Part shown: one piece after another, positions 9,148-18,060 of the stretch | How positions within the stretch are numbered: position 1 is the first letter of the stretch | Layout: each line of letters starts with the position of its first letter | Source: UBA1014 sp964344035 | GTDB taxonomy: Bacteria; SAR324; NAC60-12 | Length of the DNA stretch: 64,000 bases | NCBI GenBank assembly: GCA_964344035.1 | Contig: CAYFLK010000002.1 | Location: 62,001 to 126,000, forward strand | Direction: 5' to 3' | Notes under the pieces: model-generated | Databases searched by the model: none | Seen by the model: the letters and a program-made list of their open reading frames with translations, nothing else | Told to the model about the DNA's origin: nothing | Translations under genes and position numbers: made by a program

Positions 9148-9176
9148 AGGGCATATACATATGTTTGCCCCTACGT
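9148..9176. repeat. Dispersed repeat, type B, single arm
   Basis: GGGCATATACATATGTTTGCCCCTAC resembles the arms of the inverted-repeat element at 32514-32600 (TGGGC, about 12 variable bases, GCCCCTAC). It appears to be a solo arm of the same family. Confidence 0.5.
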
Positions 9177-9540
9177 ATCAATTTGCAGGAGTTTTCGTTA
9201 TTTCAATCAGATGATGTTGTGTTGTTCGTGTATTTTCTGGTTCTTCAGGATGTATGCGAGATGAACTAAGATGACTAATGAGTTTACACTACAAATAGTT
9301 TTACGGGGGAGGCGGGCTGGTTTTCAAGTCGTAAGACCATTGAGACATAAAAGACGCGGATAACGAGTGCTTGGTCTTGCTTGTCGGGCCATTGTGGTTA
9401 GAATATTCTTTTTTCAGACAATGGTGTGTAGAGACCGGTTTCGCAGGTACAGAAGAAACCGCAATAATTAAAAAATTGATCCGGGGTCTGATATTATTGG
9501 ATGATTCACCCCATTCACGAATATTAACAAAAGGATTAAG

Positions 9541-10736
9541 ATGAAAGAAGTTGTGATACTTGGCGCCGCCAGAACGGCCGGAGGAAAATTCGGAGGTTCG
9601 CTTGCTCACTTGAATGCTACGGATTTTGGCTCCCAGGTGATCCGCGAAACAATCAGGCGTTCAGGCATTGCGCCCGCGGAAGTGGATCAAACCGTTTACG
9701 CCAACGCATGGCAGGCAGGCGTGGGGCCCAATCCAGCCCGCGTGGCCTCGGTTGAGGGAGGGGTACCGATTGAAACTCCCGCGNNNNNNNNNNGGTGTCG
9801 GTCAACGTGCGCTGCGGCTCCAGCATCCAGGCGCTTATTTTCGGAACTCAGGCCATCAAGGCGGGAGACGTCGAAACAGTGCTGGTGGGAGGGACCGAGA
9901 GCACCAGCCAGGTCCCCTACGCATTGTCAAAAGCACGGTTCGGTTACCGCATGGGCAAGGGGGAACTGCTGGACCTGATGCACAGGGACGGCTTTCAGTG
10001 TCCGCTGGGAGGAGGATTGATGGGTGAACTGACCGATGACCTAGCCCGCGAGATGGGTATCGGACGTGAAGAACAGGACTCTTTCGCGCTGGAAAGCCAG
10101 AACAAGGCGGAAAAAGCGGTCAAGGAAGGAAGGTTTGAAGAAGAGATTGCCCCCGTCGAGGTGCCGGGGAGAAAGGGGGAACCCCGGATTTTCAAGGATG
10201 AAGAAATATTCCGTGAAGGCATGAACATCGCTTCGCTGGAGAAACTGAAACCGGTTTTCCGTGCAGACGGAACAATCACTGCCGGAAACGCCTGCGCACT
10301 CTGCGACGCGGCTTCCGCGCAGGTCCTGATGGAAAGGTCTAAAGCGCAGTCGAGAGGGTTGAGCCCGCTGGCGCTGATACGGGGTTATGCATTTGTCGGT
10401 TACGAACCGAAAAGGTTTGGATTATCACCGGTCAAGGCTATCCCGGAGGCGCTCAAAAAAGCCGGTTTAACCCTCCAGGACATCGACCTGATTGAACTGA
10501 ACGAGGCATTTGCCGCCCAATACCTTGCCTGTGAAAGAAAGCTGAACCTTGACCGCGAGAAGGTGAACGTACACGGAGGCGCCATTGCACTTGGACATCC
10601 GGTGGCTGCGACCGGGGCGAAAATACTCACCACACTGCTCTATGCCCTTAAACAGAGAGACCAGCAGATGGGCCTGGTGAGCGCGTGCATCGGCGGAGGG
10701 AACGGAGTGGCCCTGGTGGTAGAGCGCTTGAATTAA
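9541..10736 (+). CDS. Acetyl-CoA acetyltransferase (thiolase), interrupted by an assembly gap
   Basis: The product starts MKEVVILGAARTAGGKFGGS and ends GVALVVERLN, the normal thiolase span of about 395 residues. The nucleophilic cysteine is in SVNVRCGSSIQA. The catalytic His block is GGAIALGHPVAATGAKI, and the second cysteine is in ACIGGGNGVA. It condenses two acetyl-CoA or cleaves 3-ketoacyl-CoA. Ten N at 9784-9793 lie just before the active-site cysteine. The reading frames on the two sides differ by a step that ten bases cannot satisfy, so the true gap length must be 2 modulo 3 and is probably only a few bases. The gene is likely intact in the genome. It appears monocistronic. Confidence 0.9.
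9784..9793. other. Assembly gap of ten N
   Basis: Ten undetermined bases mark a scaffold join. The flanking thiolase sequence aligns across it with almost nothing missing, so the gap is a nominal size. Confidence 0.98.
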
Positions 10737-10826
10737 CCCGTGAAGACCATACTGGACCGGTTGGCCCTTGCCCGGTTAGGAGCGCTTTCCCGGTTAACAC
10801 ATTTTTCGAAAAGCTAAATCGGGGAT

Positions 10827-11168
10827 TCATTGATCCAGCCGTTCAACGACTGTCTGGTATTCCTCTTTTTTCCGTTTCAGTTCCAATTCGATTTTTTCAT
10901 ATTCAACTGGATCGTCTTCATCCAAGCGTCTCTTTTCCAGCAAGCGGATATCCCAATCCAGGTTATCCAGGATTTCACGCCCCGCTTTTTTCAGTTCCTC
11001 CGGTACTTTACCACGCCGTTGCGGTGGTTTCCGCTCCAGGGGGGGCGATCCGAGTGGACCGCCGAACAAGTGCTTGAAGATGAAATAGGCCAGGAGCAGA
11101 AAAACAAGCATGCCCAGCAGGGGAAAGATCCAGAACATTTTGAAAATCATCATACCTCCCTGCATCAT
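10827..11168 (-). CDS. Small membrane-anchored protein of unknown function
   Basis: The 113-residue product has one transmembrane helix (about residues 11-32, MFWIFPLLGMLVFLLLAYFI). A proline- and basic-rich linker (PPLERKPPQRRGK) follows, then a charged helical C-terminal region likely to form a coiled coil (RLLEKRRLDEDDPVEYEKIE). It lies 13 bp downstream of glnS on the same strand and is probably cotranscribed. The ATG codons at 11153 and 11150 sit next to a GGGAGGT motif, so the true protein may be five or six residues shorter. I recognise no named family. Confidence 0.65.
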   Translation of the reverse strand: MMQGGMMIFKMFWIFPLLGMLVFLLLAYFIFKHLFGGPLGSPPLERKPPQRRGKVPEELKKAGREILDNLDWDIRLLEKRRLDEDDPVEYEKIELELKRKKEEYQTVVERLDQ

Positions 11169-11181
11169 CTTCCGTCTCCAT

Positions 11182-12876
11182 TTATGACTGCCCCGTGATT
11201 TTCGACCAGGTATCCCGCAAAGTGACTATACGGTTGTAAACCGGTTTCTTCACTGTCGAATCACTGGAATCAGGGATGAAGTACCCCAACCGTTCGAACT
11301 GTAACTGCCTCACAGCTTCTGCATTTTTCAGAGACGGTTCAATTATGCAGTTGTCAAGCACGTCTACAGAGCGGGGATTGAGGTCCATAATGAAATTTCC
11401 GCCTTTTCTTTGGCTTCCGGGAGAAGGTTGTGAAAACAGGCGGTCGTAAAGCCTGACTTGCGCGGTTATTCCGTGTTCCGCGGAAACCCAGTGGATGATC
11501 CCCTTAACCTTGCGCCCTTCCGGTTTTGCTCCGCGTGCCGTTGACGGGTCATAACTGCAACGCAGTTCTATGACTTCACCCTTCGCATTCCGGACCACTT
11601 CATCACAGCGGATGACATAGGCATAGCGCAGACGCACTTCCTTACCAGGTGCAAGGCGGAAGAACTTCTTCGGCGGATCCTCAAGAAAATCATCTTGTTC
11701 AATATATATTTCCCGGGTCAAAGGCAGGTTCCTGCGTCCCATTTCAGGGTTGCCGGGATGAACAGGCGCATCCAGCTGCTCGGTATGGCCTTGGGGAAAA
11801 TTGGCAATCACCACTTTCAGGGGTTTCAGCACGGCAAAAGCCCTTGGCGCGGATTGATTCAGAATTTCGCGCGTGCAGTCCTCCAGTACCTGCATATCGA
11901 TGTTGTTTTCGCTTTTTGAAATGCCGATGCGCCTGGTGAAGAGCCGGATCGCTTTAGCAGGAACCCCCCTGCGGCGCATACCGCTCAGGGTCGGCATGCG
12001 TGGATCGTCCCAACCGGAAACGTGTCCTTCCTCAACCAGCTGGATCAGTTTGCGTTTGCTCAGCACGGTGTACTGCAGGTTCAGCCGGGAAAACTCTATT
12101 TGCCGCGGGCGGCATTCAGCCCCGGTTTCTTCCAGCACCCAGTTGTAAAGCGGACGGTTGTCCTCGAATTCGAGAGTACAGAGGGAATGCGTAACTCCCT
12201 CGATGGCATCGGAAAGACAGTGGGTGAAGTCATACATCGGGTATATGCTCCAGGCATCCCCGGTGCGCTGGTGTCTCGCATTGCGGATGCGGTAGAGAGT
12301 CGGGTCGCGTAAAGTTATATTTGCGGAAGCCATGTCGATTTTTGCACGCAATACATGAGTTCCTTCGGCAAATTCGCCATTTCGCATGCGTTCGAAAAAG
12401 TCCAGGTTTTCCTCCACTGCGCGTTCCCGGTAGGGGCTGTTGCGCCCCGGTTCGGTCAGGGTCCCCCGGTATTCCCGGATCTCTTCAGCGCTGAGGCTTT
12501 CCACGTAGGCCTTGCCAGAGCGGATCAGCACCAGCGCGTATTTATATAGCCGTCCAAAATAATCCGAGGCATGGGTCAGCCTGTCTCCCCAGTCAAACCC
12601 CAGCCAGCGTACATCCTCGAGGATTGCCTCGGCGTATTCCTGGTCCTCTTTCAGCGGGTTGGTGTCGTCAAAACGCATGAAGCATATTCCGTCGTAATCC
12701 GCGGCCATGCCGAAGTTTAGGCAGATGGACTTGGCGTGCCCGATATGCAGGTATCCATTTGGTTCCGGGGGAAAACGGGTGACAACTTTTTTGTGTTTCC
12801 CGGATTTGAGGTCTCCTTCGATGATGCTGCGGATGAAATGTGCCGGAGGGTTTTGCGCCTCCATGGTATCGTTCAT
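11182..12876 (-). CDS. glnS: Glutaminyl-tRNA synthetase
   Basis: This class I synthetase charges tRNA-Gln directly. From the chosen start (MNDTMEAQNPPAHFIRSII) the protein has 564 residues, against about 554 in E. coli. FPPEPNGYLHIGHAKS carries the HIGH motif at residues 44-47. RFDDTNP and the KMSKS counterpart VLSKRKL are present, and the C-terminal beta-barrel anticodon-binding domains run to ITGQS. The frame is open to 12969, but the extra residues do not match the family, so 12876 (or 12864) is preferred. Having GlnS means the organism need not depend only on the GatCAB amidation route. Confidence 0.97.
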   Translation of the reverse strand: MNDTMEAQNPPAHFIRSIIEGDLKSGKHKKVVTRFPPEPNGYLHIGHAKSICLNFGMAADYDGICFMRFDDTNPLKEDQEYAEAILEDVRWLGFDWGDRLTHASDYFGRLYKYALVLIRSGKAYVESLSAEEIREYRGTLTEPGRNSPYRERAVEENLDFFERMRNGEFAEGTHVLRAKIDMASANITLRDPTLYRIRNARHQRTGDAWSIYPMYDFTHCLSDAIEGVTHSLCTLEFEDNRPLYNWVLEETGAECRPRQIEFSRLNLQYTVLSKRKLIQLVEEGHVSGWDDPRMPTLSGMRRRGVPAKAIRLFTRRIGISKSENNIDMQVLEDCTREILNQSAPRAFAVLKPLKVVIANFPQGHTEQLDAPVHPGNPEMGRRNLPLTREIYIEQDDFLEDPPKKFFRLAPGKEVRLRYAYVIRCDEVVRNAKGEVIELRCSYDPSTARGAKPEGRKVKGIIHWVSAEHGITAQVRLYDRLFSQPSPGSQRKGGNFIMDLNPRSVDVLDNCIIEPSLKNAEAVRQLQFERLGYFIPDSSDSTVKKPVYNRIVTLRDTWSKITGQS

Positions 12877-13089
12877 GCGGGTTTTGAATGTGATTAAATA
12901 TGAGCAAGATATGAAGATTTGTTCCCAAATTTCTATCATACTGCACTTGAAGTTCCAAGCGCAGCGCATTCTGAAAGAAGCGGTTTCTTGGGCATCCGTA
13001 TGCTAGACTGTTACCCGAATTTATAAGACCGCCAGCCTTTTAACCGAAAGATCCGGGCAGTGTTTTCAATCACGTGATGGATGTAGAAA

Positions 13090-14010
13090 ATGAACCAATT
13101 CAGGGAAGAGATGAAGGATGTCATGGATGCTTTCGGAAGCATCTCCTTTTGGCGAACGCTGCTGTTCACCCAGTTGGGATGCCTGGCCTTCGCGCTGGTA
13201 ATCAACGGGATATTGATACCTCAGCATTTCTTTTCAGGGGGGTTGATGGGAATTTCTCTGCTTATCCGCAGCCTTTCCGGAGAACAGGCTCCCCTCAGCG
13301 TATTGTATGTGTTGTTGAACATCCCGATATTCCTGCTTGGTTACCGCGCATTTTCACTACGCTTCATCGTCGTTTCGCTGTTAGGGATGGCCATTCTCAG
13401 CATCAGCCTGGAACTGACTGAAGGAATGCAGGTGCCGACCAGGGAGCCGATCCTGGCGGCAATCCTGGGAGGGGTGATCTCGGGAGGAGGGTCCGGGTTT
13501 TACCTGCGTTTTGGAGGTTCGGTTGGAGGGCTGGATATACTGGGGGCGTATTTCAAAAAAAAGTTTGCCGTTCCGATCGGGACAACGTTCATCATTGTCA
13601 ATATTTCGGTGATCGGCGCGAATGCTTATCTATACGATCTTGATATCGCGTTATACACCGGTATTTTCATGTACGTATTTTCATGGGCACTCCAGCGCGT
13701 GCAGACCGGGTTTTCCCAGCGTAAAGCGGTGTTCATAATTTCCAATCACCCCGAAGCGGTTGCGGAAAACGTGATCCGCAAACTGGATCGAGGACTGACT
13801 TTTTTCCATGCCTATGGAGGATTTGAGAAAGAACCTAAAAAGGTGATTTACACTGTGATAAACCTGCTGGAACTCGGACGTTTGAAGCAGTACCTGTTTG
13901 AAACCGATCCGGACGCCTTCGTCGCGGTTAACGACACCGCGGAAGTGATAGGCAGACGTTTCCTCACCTGGCAAGAAGAAGGGTTTGAACGCCGCGGGTC
14001 CCAAGAATGA
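13090..14010 (+). CDS. YitT family membrane protein (DUF161/DUF2179)
   Basis: The 306-residue protein has five or six transmembrane helices in its first 210 residues, with the typical HFFSGGLMGISLLI and GGSVGGLDILGAYFKKK motifs. A soluble C-terminal DUF2179-like domain follows (AVFIISNHPEAVAENVIRKL through DPDAFVAVNDTAEVIG). YitT proteins are widespread and poorly understood; a transporter-like role controlled by the soluble domain is presumed. The N-terminal cytoplasmic extension of about 20 residues is slightly longer than usual. It diverges from glnS across about 210 bp and converges on the ammonium transporter. Confidence 0.88.
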   Translation: MNQFREEMKDVMDAFGSISFWRTLLFTQLGCLAFALVINGILIPQHFFSGGLMGISLLIRSLSGEQAPLSVLYVLLNIPIFLLGYRAFSLRFIVVSLLGMAILSISLELTEGMQVPTREPILAAILGGVISGGGSGFYLRFGGSVGGLDILGAYFKKKFAVPIGTTFIIVNISVIGANAYLYDLDIALYTGIFMYVFSWALQRVQTGFSQRKAVFIISNHPEAVAENVIRKLDRGLTFFHAYGGFEKEPKKVIYTVINLLELGRLKQYLFETDPDAFVAVNDTAEVIGRRFLTWQEEGFERRGSQE

Positions 14011-14024
14011 ATATAACGGGACCC
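13996..14024. terminator. Candidate bidirectional terminator hairpin
   Basis: GGGTCCC (13996-14002) and GGGACCC (14018-14024) can pair around a 15-nt loop between the convergent yitT-like and amt genes. It overlaps the last codons of the former and lacks a U-tract, so this is tentative. Confidence 0.25.
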
Positions 14025-14051
14025 CGGTGCGGCAGTCAGTGGATAGTCCTG

Positions 14052-15428
14052 TCAATTTTCCATGAAGTAACCCTGTTCGTTGTGGAGGGTGATGTCGAGT
14101 CCGTCGTATTCTCCCTCTTCATCGACACGCAAACCCCCGGTGATGGCGCTGACGATTTTCAGCAGCACCCATGAGAGGACTGCGCTGTAGACAACAGTAA
14201 AGATCACGCTGGCAAGCTGGGCCAGGAACTGACCACCGATGGTCTGTCCTTCCGCAAGTCCCATCCCACCGAATCCGTCGGCAACGAAAATCCCCGTCAA
14301 CAAAGCGCCGACAATGCCACCTACTCCGTGCACGCCAAAGACGTCGAGGGCGTCATCATATCCGAAACGGGGTTTGATCACCGTAACCGCGTAGTAACAA
14401 ATAAGCCCCGCGGCAATGCCGATTACCAGTGCCCCCATCGGGCCGACGCTTCCGGAAGCCGGGGTGATCGCCACCAGTCCGGCCACCGCCCCGGTTGCGA
14501 TGCCCAGCACGCTGGCTTTTTTGTGCTGAACCCACTCCGCCAACATCCATGTTACTGCCGCGGTGGCGGTGCACACCTGGGTGACCAGCATCGCCATCCC
14601 GGCCGCGCCGTCGGCGGCCAGGGCGCTTCCGGCATTGAACCCGAACCATCCAACCCAAAGCATTGATGCCCCGACAACCGTCAAGGTCAGGCTGTGTGGA
14701 GGAATGGGTGTGTTTGGATAACCTCTGCGTTTGCCGATCATTAAAGCCGCCACCAGGGCCGCAACTCCGGAATTGATGTGAACCACTGTTCCTCCGGCAA
14801 AATCGAGGGCGCCCAGCCGGTCTCCGAAAAATGATCCGTCGCCGGACCAGGCCATGTGGCAAACAGGGGCATAGACGAAAGTGAACCATAACCCGGAAAA
14901 AAGCAACATTGAAGAAAACTTCATCCTTTCAGCAAACGCGCCGACTATCAATGCAGGGGTGATGATGGCAAAGGTCATCTGGAAGGTGACGAATACAGAT
15001 TCCGGGATGCTTCCCGAAAGCGAGTTTTCATCCATGTGTCCGAGGAATGCCAGGCCCAGTCCACCCACAAACGAACTGAAATTGGTGACCCCCGCGGACA
15101 TTCCTCCGGTGTCAAACGCCAGACTGTATCCATATATTATCCAAAGGATCGTAATAAACCCCGCCAGGGAGAAACACTGCATCAGCACCGAAAGTACATT
15201 TTTTGCGCGGACCAACCCGCCATAAAACAAGGCCAGTCCGGGAATGGTCATGAACAGCACAAGCGCTGTTGAGGTCAACATCCACGCGGTGTCTCCCGCG
15301 CTCAAGTCGGCAGCCCACAATGCCGCCGGGTAAAAAAGGGCAGTCAGCAGGACAAACCCGCCGGCGATTTTCGCTGAAGCGGCCTGTGCCGCGGGCAGCA
15401 TTTCTTGAAATATCTTTGATGAAACCAT
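14052..15428 (-). CDS. amt: Ammonium transporter (Amt family), second gene of the pair
   Basis: This 458-residue inner-membrane channel has a cleaved or hydrophobic N-terminal segment (GGFVLLTALFYPAALWAADL) and eleven predicted helices. Amt signatures are present: DTAWMLTSTALVLFMTIPGL, FYGGLVRAKNVLSVL, GDGSFFGDRLGALDFAGGTV and VHINSGVAALVAA. The twin-histidine equivalent region is FGVHGVGGIVGALLTGIF. The extended tail ends LDITLHNEQGYFMEN. A strong ribosome-binding site (AAAGGAGAGA) precedes the ATG at 15428. It is the downstream partner of another amt, separated by 80 bp. No glnK regulator gene is adjacent, which is unusual since amt and glnK are usually paired. Confidence 0.93.
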   Translation of the reverse strand: MVSSKIFQEMLPAAQAASAKIAGGFVLLTALFYPAALWAADLSAGDTAWMLTSTALVLFMTIPGLALFYGGLVRAKNVLSVLMQCFSLAGFITILWIIYGYSLAFDTGGMSAGVTNFSSFVGGLGLAFLGHMDENSLSGSIPESVFVTFQMTFAIITPALIVGAFAERMKFSSMLLFSGLWFTFVYAPVCHMAWSGDGSFFGDRLGALDFAGGTVVHINSGVAALVAALMIGKRRGYPNTPIPPHSLTLTVVGASMLWVGWFGFNAGSALAADGAAGMAMLVTQVCTATAAVTWMLAEWVQHKKASVLGIATGAVAGLVAITPASGSVGPMGALVIGIAAGLICYYAVTVIKPRFGYDDALDVFGVHGVGGIVGALLTGIFVADGFGGMGLAEGQTIGGQFLAQLASVIFTVVYSAVLSWVLLKIVSAITGGLRVDEEGEYDGLDITLHNEQGYFMEN

Positions 15429-15508
15429 CGTCTCTCTCCTTTCCCGTTGGTGACTGAATTCAGGAAAAGGGAAGAATTTCCGTAGAAGAAAATCCTTCCC
15501 GCAATTTT

Positions 15509-16756
15509 TCAGGCCTGTTCCGGCTTCAGCGCCGGACGTGTGATCGGTGTGTTTACAAATTCCGGGTAGGACTGCATGCCGAATTCCCTGACATCAACCC
15601 CTTCCAGTTCTTCCGACTCAGATACACGGATTCCAAACACGGCCCGGAGGGCAGTCCAAACCACCAAGCTGGCACCGAAGGTGAAAGCGCCGATGACCGC
15701 AACGCCGGTTAACTGGTCGAGAAAAGCTACATCGTCCTTGAAGATGCCCACCGCAAGCGTGCCCCATATCCCGTTTACCAGGTGAACTGAGAGGGCGCCG
15801 ACAGGGTCGTCTATTTTCAAGCGGTCAAACATGGGGACGGCAAACACGACAATAACTCCGCCGATTCCCCCGATCAGGCAGGCAAGCCCAAGTGACGGGT
15901 AATCCGGTCCGGCGGTGATTGCAACAAGACCGGAAAGTGCGCCGTTGAGAACCATTGTCAGGTCGACTTTCCCGTAGCGTAGCTGGTTGGTGATGAGCGC
16001 CATGACTGCGCCCGCGCACGCGGCAATGTTGGTGTTGGCGATAACCGCGGAAATTGAGTCCACATCATCCTTGCTGCCCAATGCCAGCTGAGAACCACCG
16101 TTGAAACCGAACCAGCCGAGCCAGAGTATGAATGTGCCCAGGGTTGCGAGCGGAAGGTTGGATGGCAGCACCGGGTTGATCTTTCCGTCTTTCCCATACT
16201 TTCCGCGGCGCGGCCCCAGCAGCAGCACTCCGGCCAGTGCGGCCCATCCTCCAACCGAATGCACGATTGTGGAACCGGCGAAATCGCTGAAACCGTCAAT
16301 CAACCCACCAAGCGCAGTGCCGCCCCAGGACCAGTGTCCCTGGATCGGGTAGATCAGCGCCGTCAGTGCCAGCGTGAAGATCATGAAGGGCCAGTACTTC
16401 ATCCGTTCGGCGACAGTGCCGGAGACTATCGACGCCGCGGTTGCGACGAAGACGACCTGGAAGAAATAATCTGAAAGCAGGCTGTGACCCTCGACGCTCG
16501 CGCCGTCCAGCGTGAATCCCATCCCCATGAACGCATTCCCCTCTCCATACATTATGTTGTATCCCACCAGGTAATATGCAATGCAGGCAACCGCGTAGAG
16601 GGTGATGTTTTTGGTAAGGATAGCGGTCGTGTTCTTGCTGCGCACCATACCTGCTTCCAGCATTGCAAATCCGGCCGCCATCCACATCACCAGTGCTCCG
16701 CTGATGATGAGCCAAATCGTATCCAAAACGTATTTCATTTCAACTTGAAATTCCAT
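15509..16756 (-). CDS. amt: Ammonium transporter (Amt family), first gene of the pair
   Basis: Translation from 16756 gives 415 residues, beginning MEFQVEMKYVLDTIWLIISG. AAAGGAGC lies just before this ATG, so the longer open frame to 16816 is not used. Eleven helices are predicted, with FAMLEAGMVRSKNT, SWGGTALGGLIDGFSDFAGS and HSVGGWAALAGVLLLGPRRGKYG in the first half and LSVHLVNGIWGTLAVGIF carrying the pore histidine later. The tail VDVREFGMQSYPEF is typical of Amt C-termini that contact PII proteins. It precedes the second amt in the same operon. The leader upstream can form a nested RNA structure. Confidence 0.93.
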   Translation of the reverse strand: MEFQVEMKYVLDTIWLIISGALVMWMAAGFAMLEAGMVRSKNTTAILTKNITLYAVACIAYYLVGYNIMYGEGNAFMGMGFTLDGASVEGHSLLSDYFFQVVFVATAASIVSGTVAERMKYWPFMIFTLALTALIYPIQGHWSWGGTALGGLIDGFSDFAGSTIVHSVGGWAALAGVLLLGPRRGKYGKDGKINPVLPSNLPLATLGTFILWLGWFGFNGGSQLALGSKDDVDSISAVIANTNIAACAGAVMALITNQLRYGKVDLTMVLNGALSGLVAITAGPDYPSLGLACLIGGIGGVIVVFAVPMFDRLKIDDPVGALSVHLVNGIWGTLAVGIFKDDVAFLDQLTGVAVIGAFTFGASLVVWTALRAVFGIRVSESEELEGVDVREFGMQSYPEFVNTPITRPALKPEQA

Positions 16757-17176
16757 TTGATGCTCCTTTGCTGTTGGGATGAAGAATGCTTGCGCCGACA
16801 ATTTGTTTTTCGGCATGTTTTGTGAGGATTCCGGATTGCCTTCAGCGACAAGATATGCGGCACGTCACCGGGAGAAAAACCCGGACAATCCGGAACCTGT
16901 TATTCCTTCAGCACAGAGTATGCCCCATTTCAGGTCCTGAAAGAAATACTTCAGTACACTGATATAACTTAATATATTTATTTAACCTTGAATAAAGGAA
17001 GCAGTGAGGAACGATGTTTTTTTAAACATATCCCGGGAGGAGGTTCTATTTATTGGGCACTTGATGGGTGATGTCTATCGGGCTGAGGTTCAAATAAAGG
17101 CATGTTTTGCTCACCGGGATGAAAAAACAGGCATAGATATTCATTTGGCGAATGCCGGCGGCGGTGAGTTATAAAT
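16757..17176. other. Upstream region of the ammonium transporter operon
   Basis: This 420-bp stretch separates the amt operon from the Nudix gene, which lies upstream on the same strand. It carries the nested inverted repeats annotated at 16829-16895. I found no sigma54-type (GG-N10-GC) promoter that I could support, although one would be expected for a nitrogen-controlled operon. Confidence 0.5.
16829..16895 (-). promoter_or_regulatory. Candidate structured 5' leader of the amt operon
   Basis: TTCCGGATTG at 16829-16838 and CAATCCGGAA at 16886-16895 are perfect 10-bp complements. Between them CCGGG (16868-16872) and CCCGG (16880-16884) form a second hairpin, and a weaker GAC/GUC pair could close a third arm. 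In the transcript this would be an outer helix closing a two- or three-way junction about 73 nt ahead of the start codon. No known riboswitch consensus is recognised. Confidence 0.4.
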
Positions 17177-17614
17177 TCAGCCGTCGCGCATTTTCTTCGC
17201 TTGACGGATGATATCCAGGGTCTTATTCCAGAGTCCGAGTTTTTCCAGTTGATGCATTGGAAACCAGCGTGCGTCTGCTGCGTCGTCACCCGGATGGAGT
17301 TCTCCTGATCTGTATTCCCCCATCCATTCGATCAGGCTGTAATGGTAACGGACCCCGCCTTCAGGATCAGTGGTGATGGAGTCAACTACATCCACCATCG
17401 TCAGGGGTCCGAGTACAAGCCCGGTTTCCTCAAGCACTTCCCTGCGCGCGCCATCTTCAAGGGTTTCCCCGAGTCGCTGCTTGCCTCCGGGAAGGCTCCA
17501 TTGCCCCTGTCGGGGTGGATTCCCCCGCCGCACGAGCAGCACTTCATCCCCGCGAAGGACGACAATTCCAACCGCAACGATCGGCCGCGAGGGGTATTCA
17601 CGATTTTCACTCAC
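17177..17614 (-). CDS. Nudix hydrolase
   Basis: The 145-residue protein contains a complete Nudix box at residues 43-65 (GGKQRLGETLEDGARREV, then LEETG), with the metal-binding REVLEE core. Such enzymes hydrolyse nucleoside diphosphates linked to another moiety, for example ADP-ribose, FAD or damaged nucleotides. The N-terminal PIVAVGIVVLRGDEVLLVRRG resembles ADP-ribose pyrophosphatase-type members. It overlaps the upstream deaminase gene by four bases (ATGA), implying translational coupling and a shared task. A role in handling flavin or pyrimidine pathway intermediates is an inference from that coupling. The substrate is unproven. Confidence 0.9.
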   Translation of the reverse strand: MSENREYPSRPIVAVGIVVLRGDEVLLVRRGNPPRQGQWSLPGGKQRLGETLEDGARREVLEETGLVLGPLTMVDVVDSITTDPEGGVRYHYSLIEWMGEYRSGELHPGDDAADARWFPMHQLEKLGLWNKTLDIIRQAKKMRDG

Positions 17615-18060
17615 AGACCGTATCCTTTAAGCCAATGGCGCAGTGATGCCCGCACCTCATCTTCACACACACTTTCACAAACGGAAATACCGGCGGTTTC
17701 CAGGATCCGAATCCCTTCCCCGTTAACCCTGGGGTGCGGGTCCCGGATAGCGATCACTACCCGCGCGATTCCGGAGGAGACAATCGCACGGGCACAGGAG
17801 GGTGTTCTTCCTTGAAATGAACATGGTTCCACTGTGCAGTAAAGTGTTGCGTCCCGTGGATCATCTCCTCCCATTTTTGCCGCTGACAACGCAGCAGCCT
17901 CGGCATGGGCTTCTCCGGGAGGCTGGGTCGCTCCTTCGCCGATGATGTTGCCCTTCCGGACGATCACACAGCCCACCCAGGGGTTGTCCCCGGTCCTGCC
18001 TTTCACCTCTTCCCCCAGTTCAATCGCGCGCCGCATGAATCTAGGGTCGTCATCGTTCAT
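17611..18060 (-). CDS. Stand-alone RibD-type pyrimidine deaminase domain
   Basis: The 149-residue protein matches the N-terminal deaminase half of RibD. Zinc ligands are H52 in HAEAAAL, with catalytic E54, and C80 and C89 in PCSFQGRTPSC. The DPHPRVNGEGIRILETAGI segment is typical of RibD. The reductase domain that normally follows (about 220 residues) is missing and its place is taken by the coupled Nudix gene. It may deaminate the riboflavin precursor diaminohydroxyphosphoribosylaminopyrimidine or a related nucleotide. No other rib genes are visible, so this may be a salvage or damage-control pair. Confidence 0.85.
   Translation of the reverse strand: MNDDDPRFMRRAIELGEEVKGRTGDNPWVGCVIVRKGNIIGEGATQPPGEAHAEAAALSAAKMGGDDPRDATLYCTVEPCSFQGRTPSCARAIVSSGIARVVIAIRDPHPRVNGEGIRILETAGISVCESVCEDEVRASLRHWLKGYGL

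Larger units (their letters stand above)
8988..9540. other. Intergenic region with dispersed repeats
   Basis: This 553-bp stretch has no credible gene. It holds two short repeat units, annotated separately at 9096-9127 and 9148-9176. The remainder (about 9180-9540) is AT-richer and contains the upstream region of the thiolase, with no promoter I can assert. Confidence 0.5.

Noticed and set aside
14052..15428. Long antisense open frames within GC-rich genes such as amt, pckA and frdA
   Set aside because: They are shadows produced by codon bias and lack start signals and family patterns.
16757..17176. Sigma54 promoter for the amt operon
   Set aside because: No GG-N10-GC element with adequate flanks was found on the minus strand.
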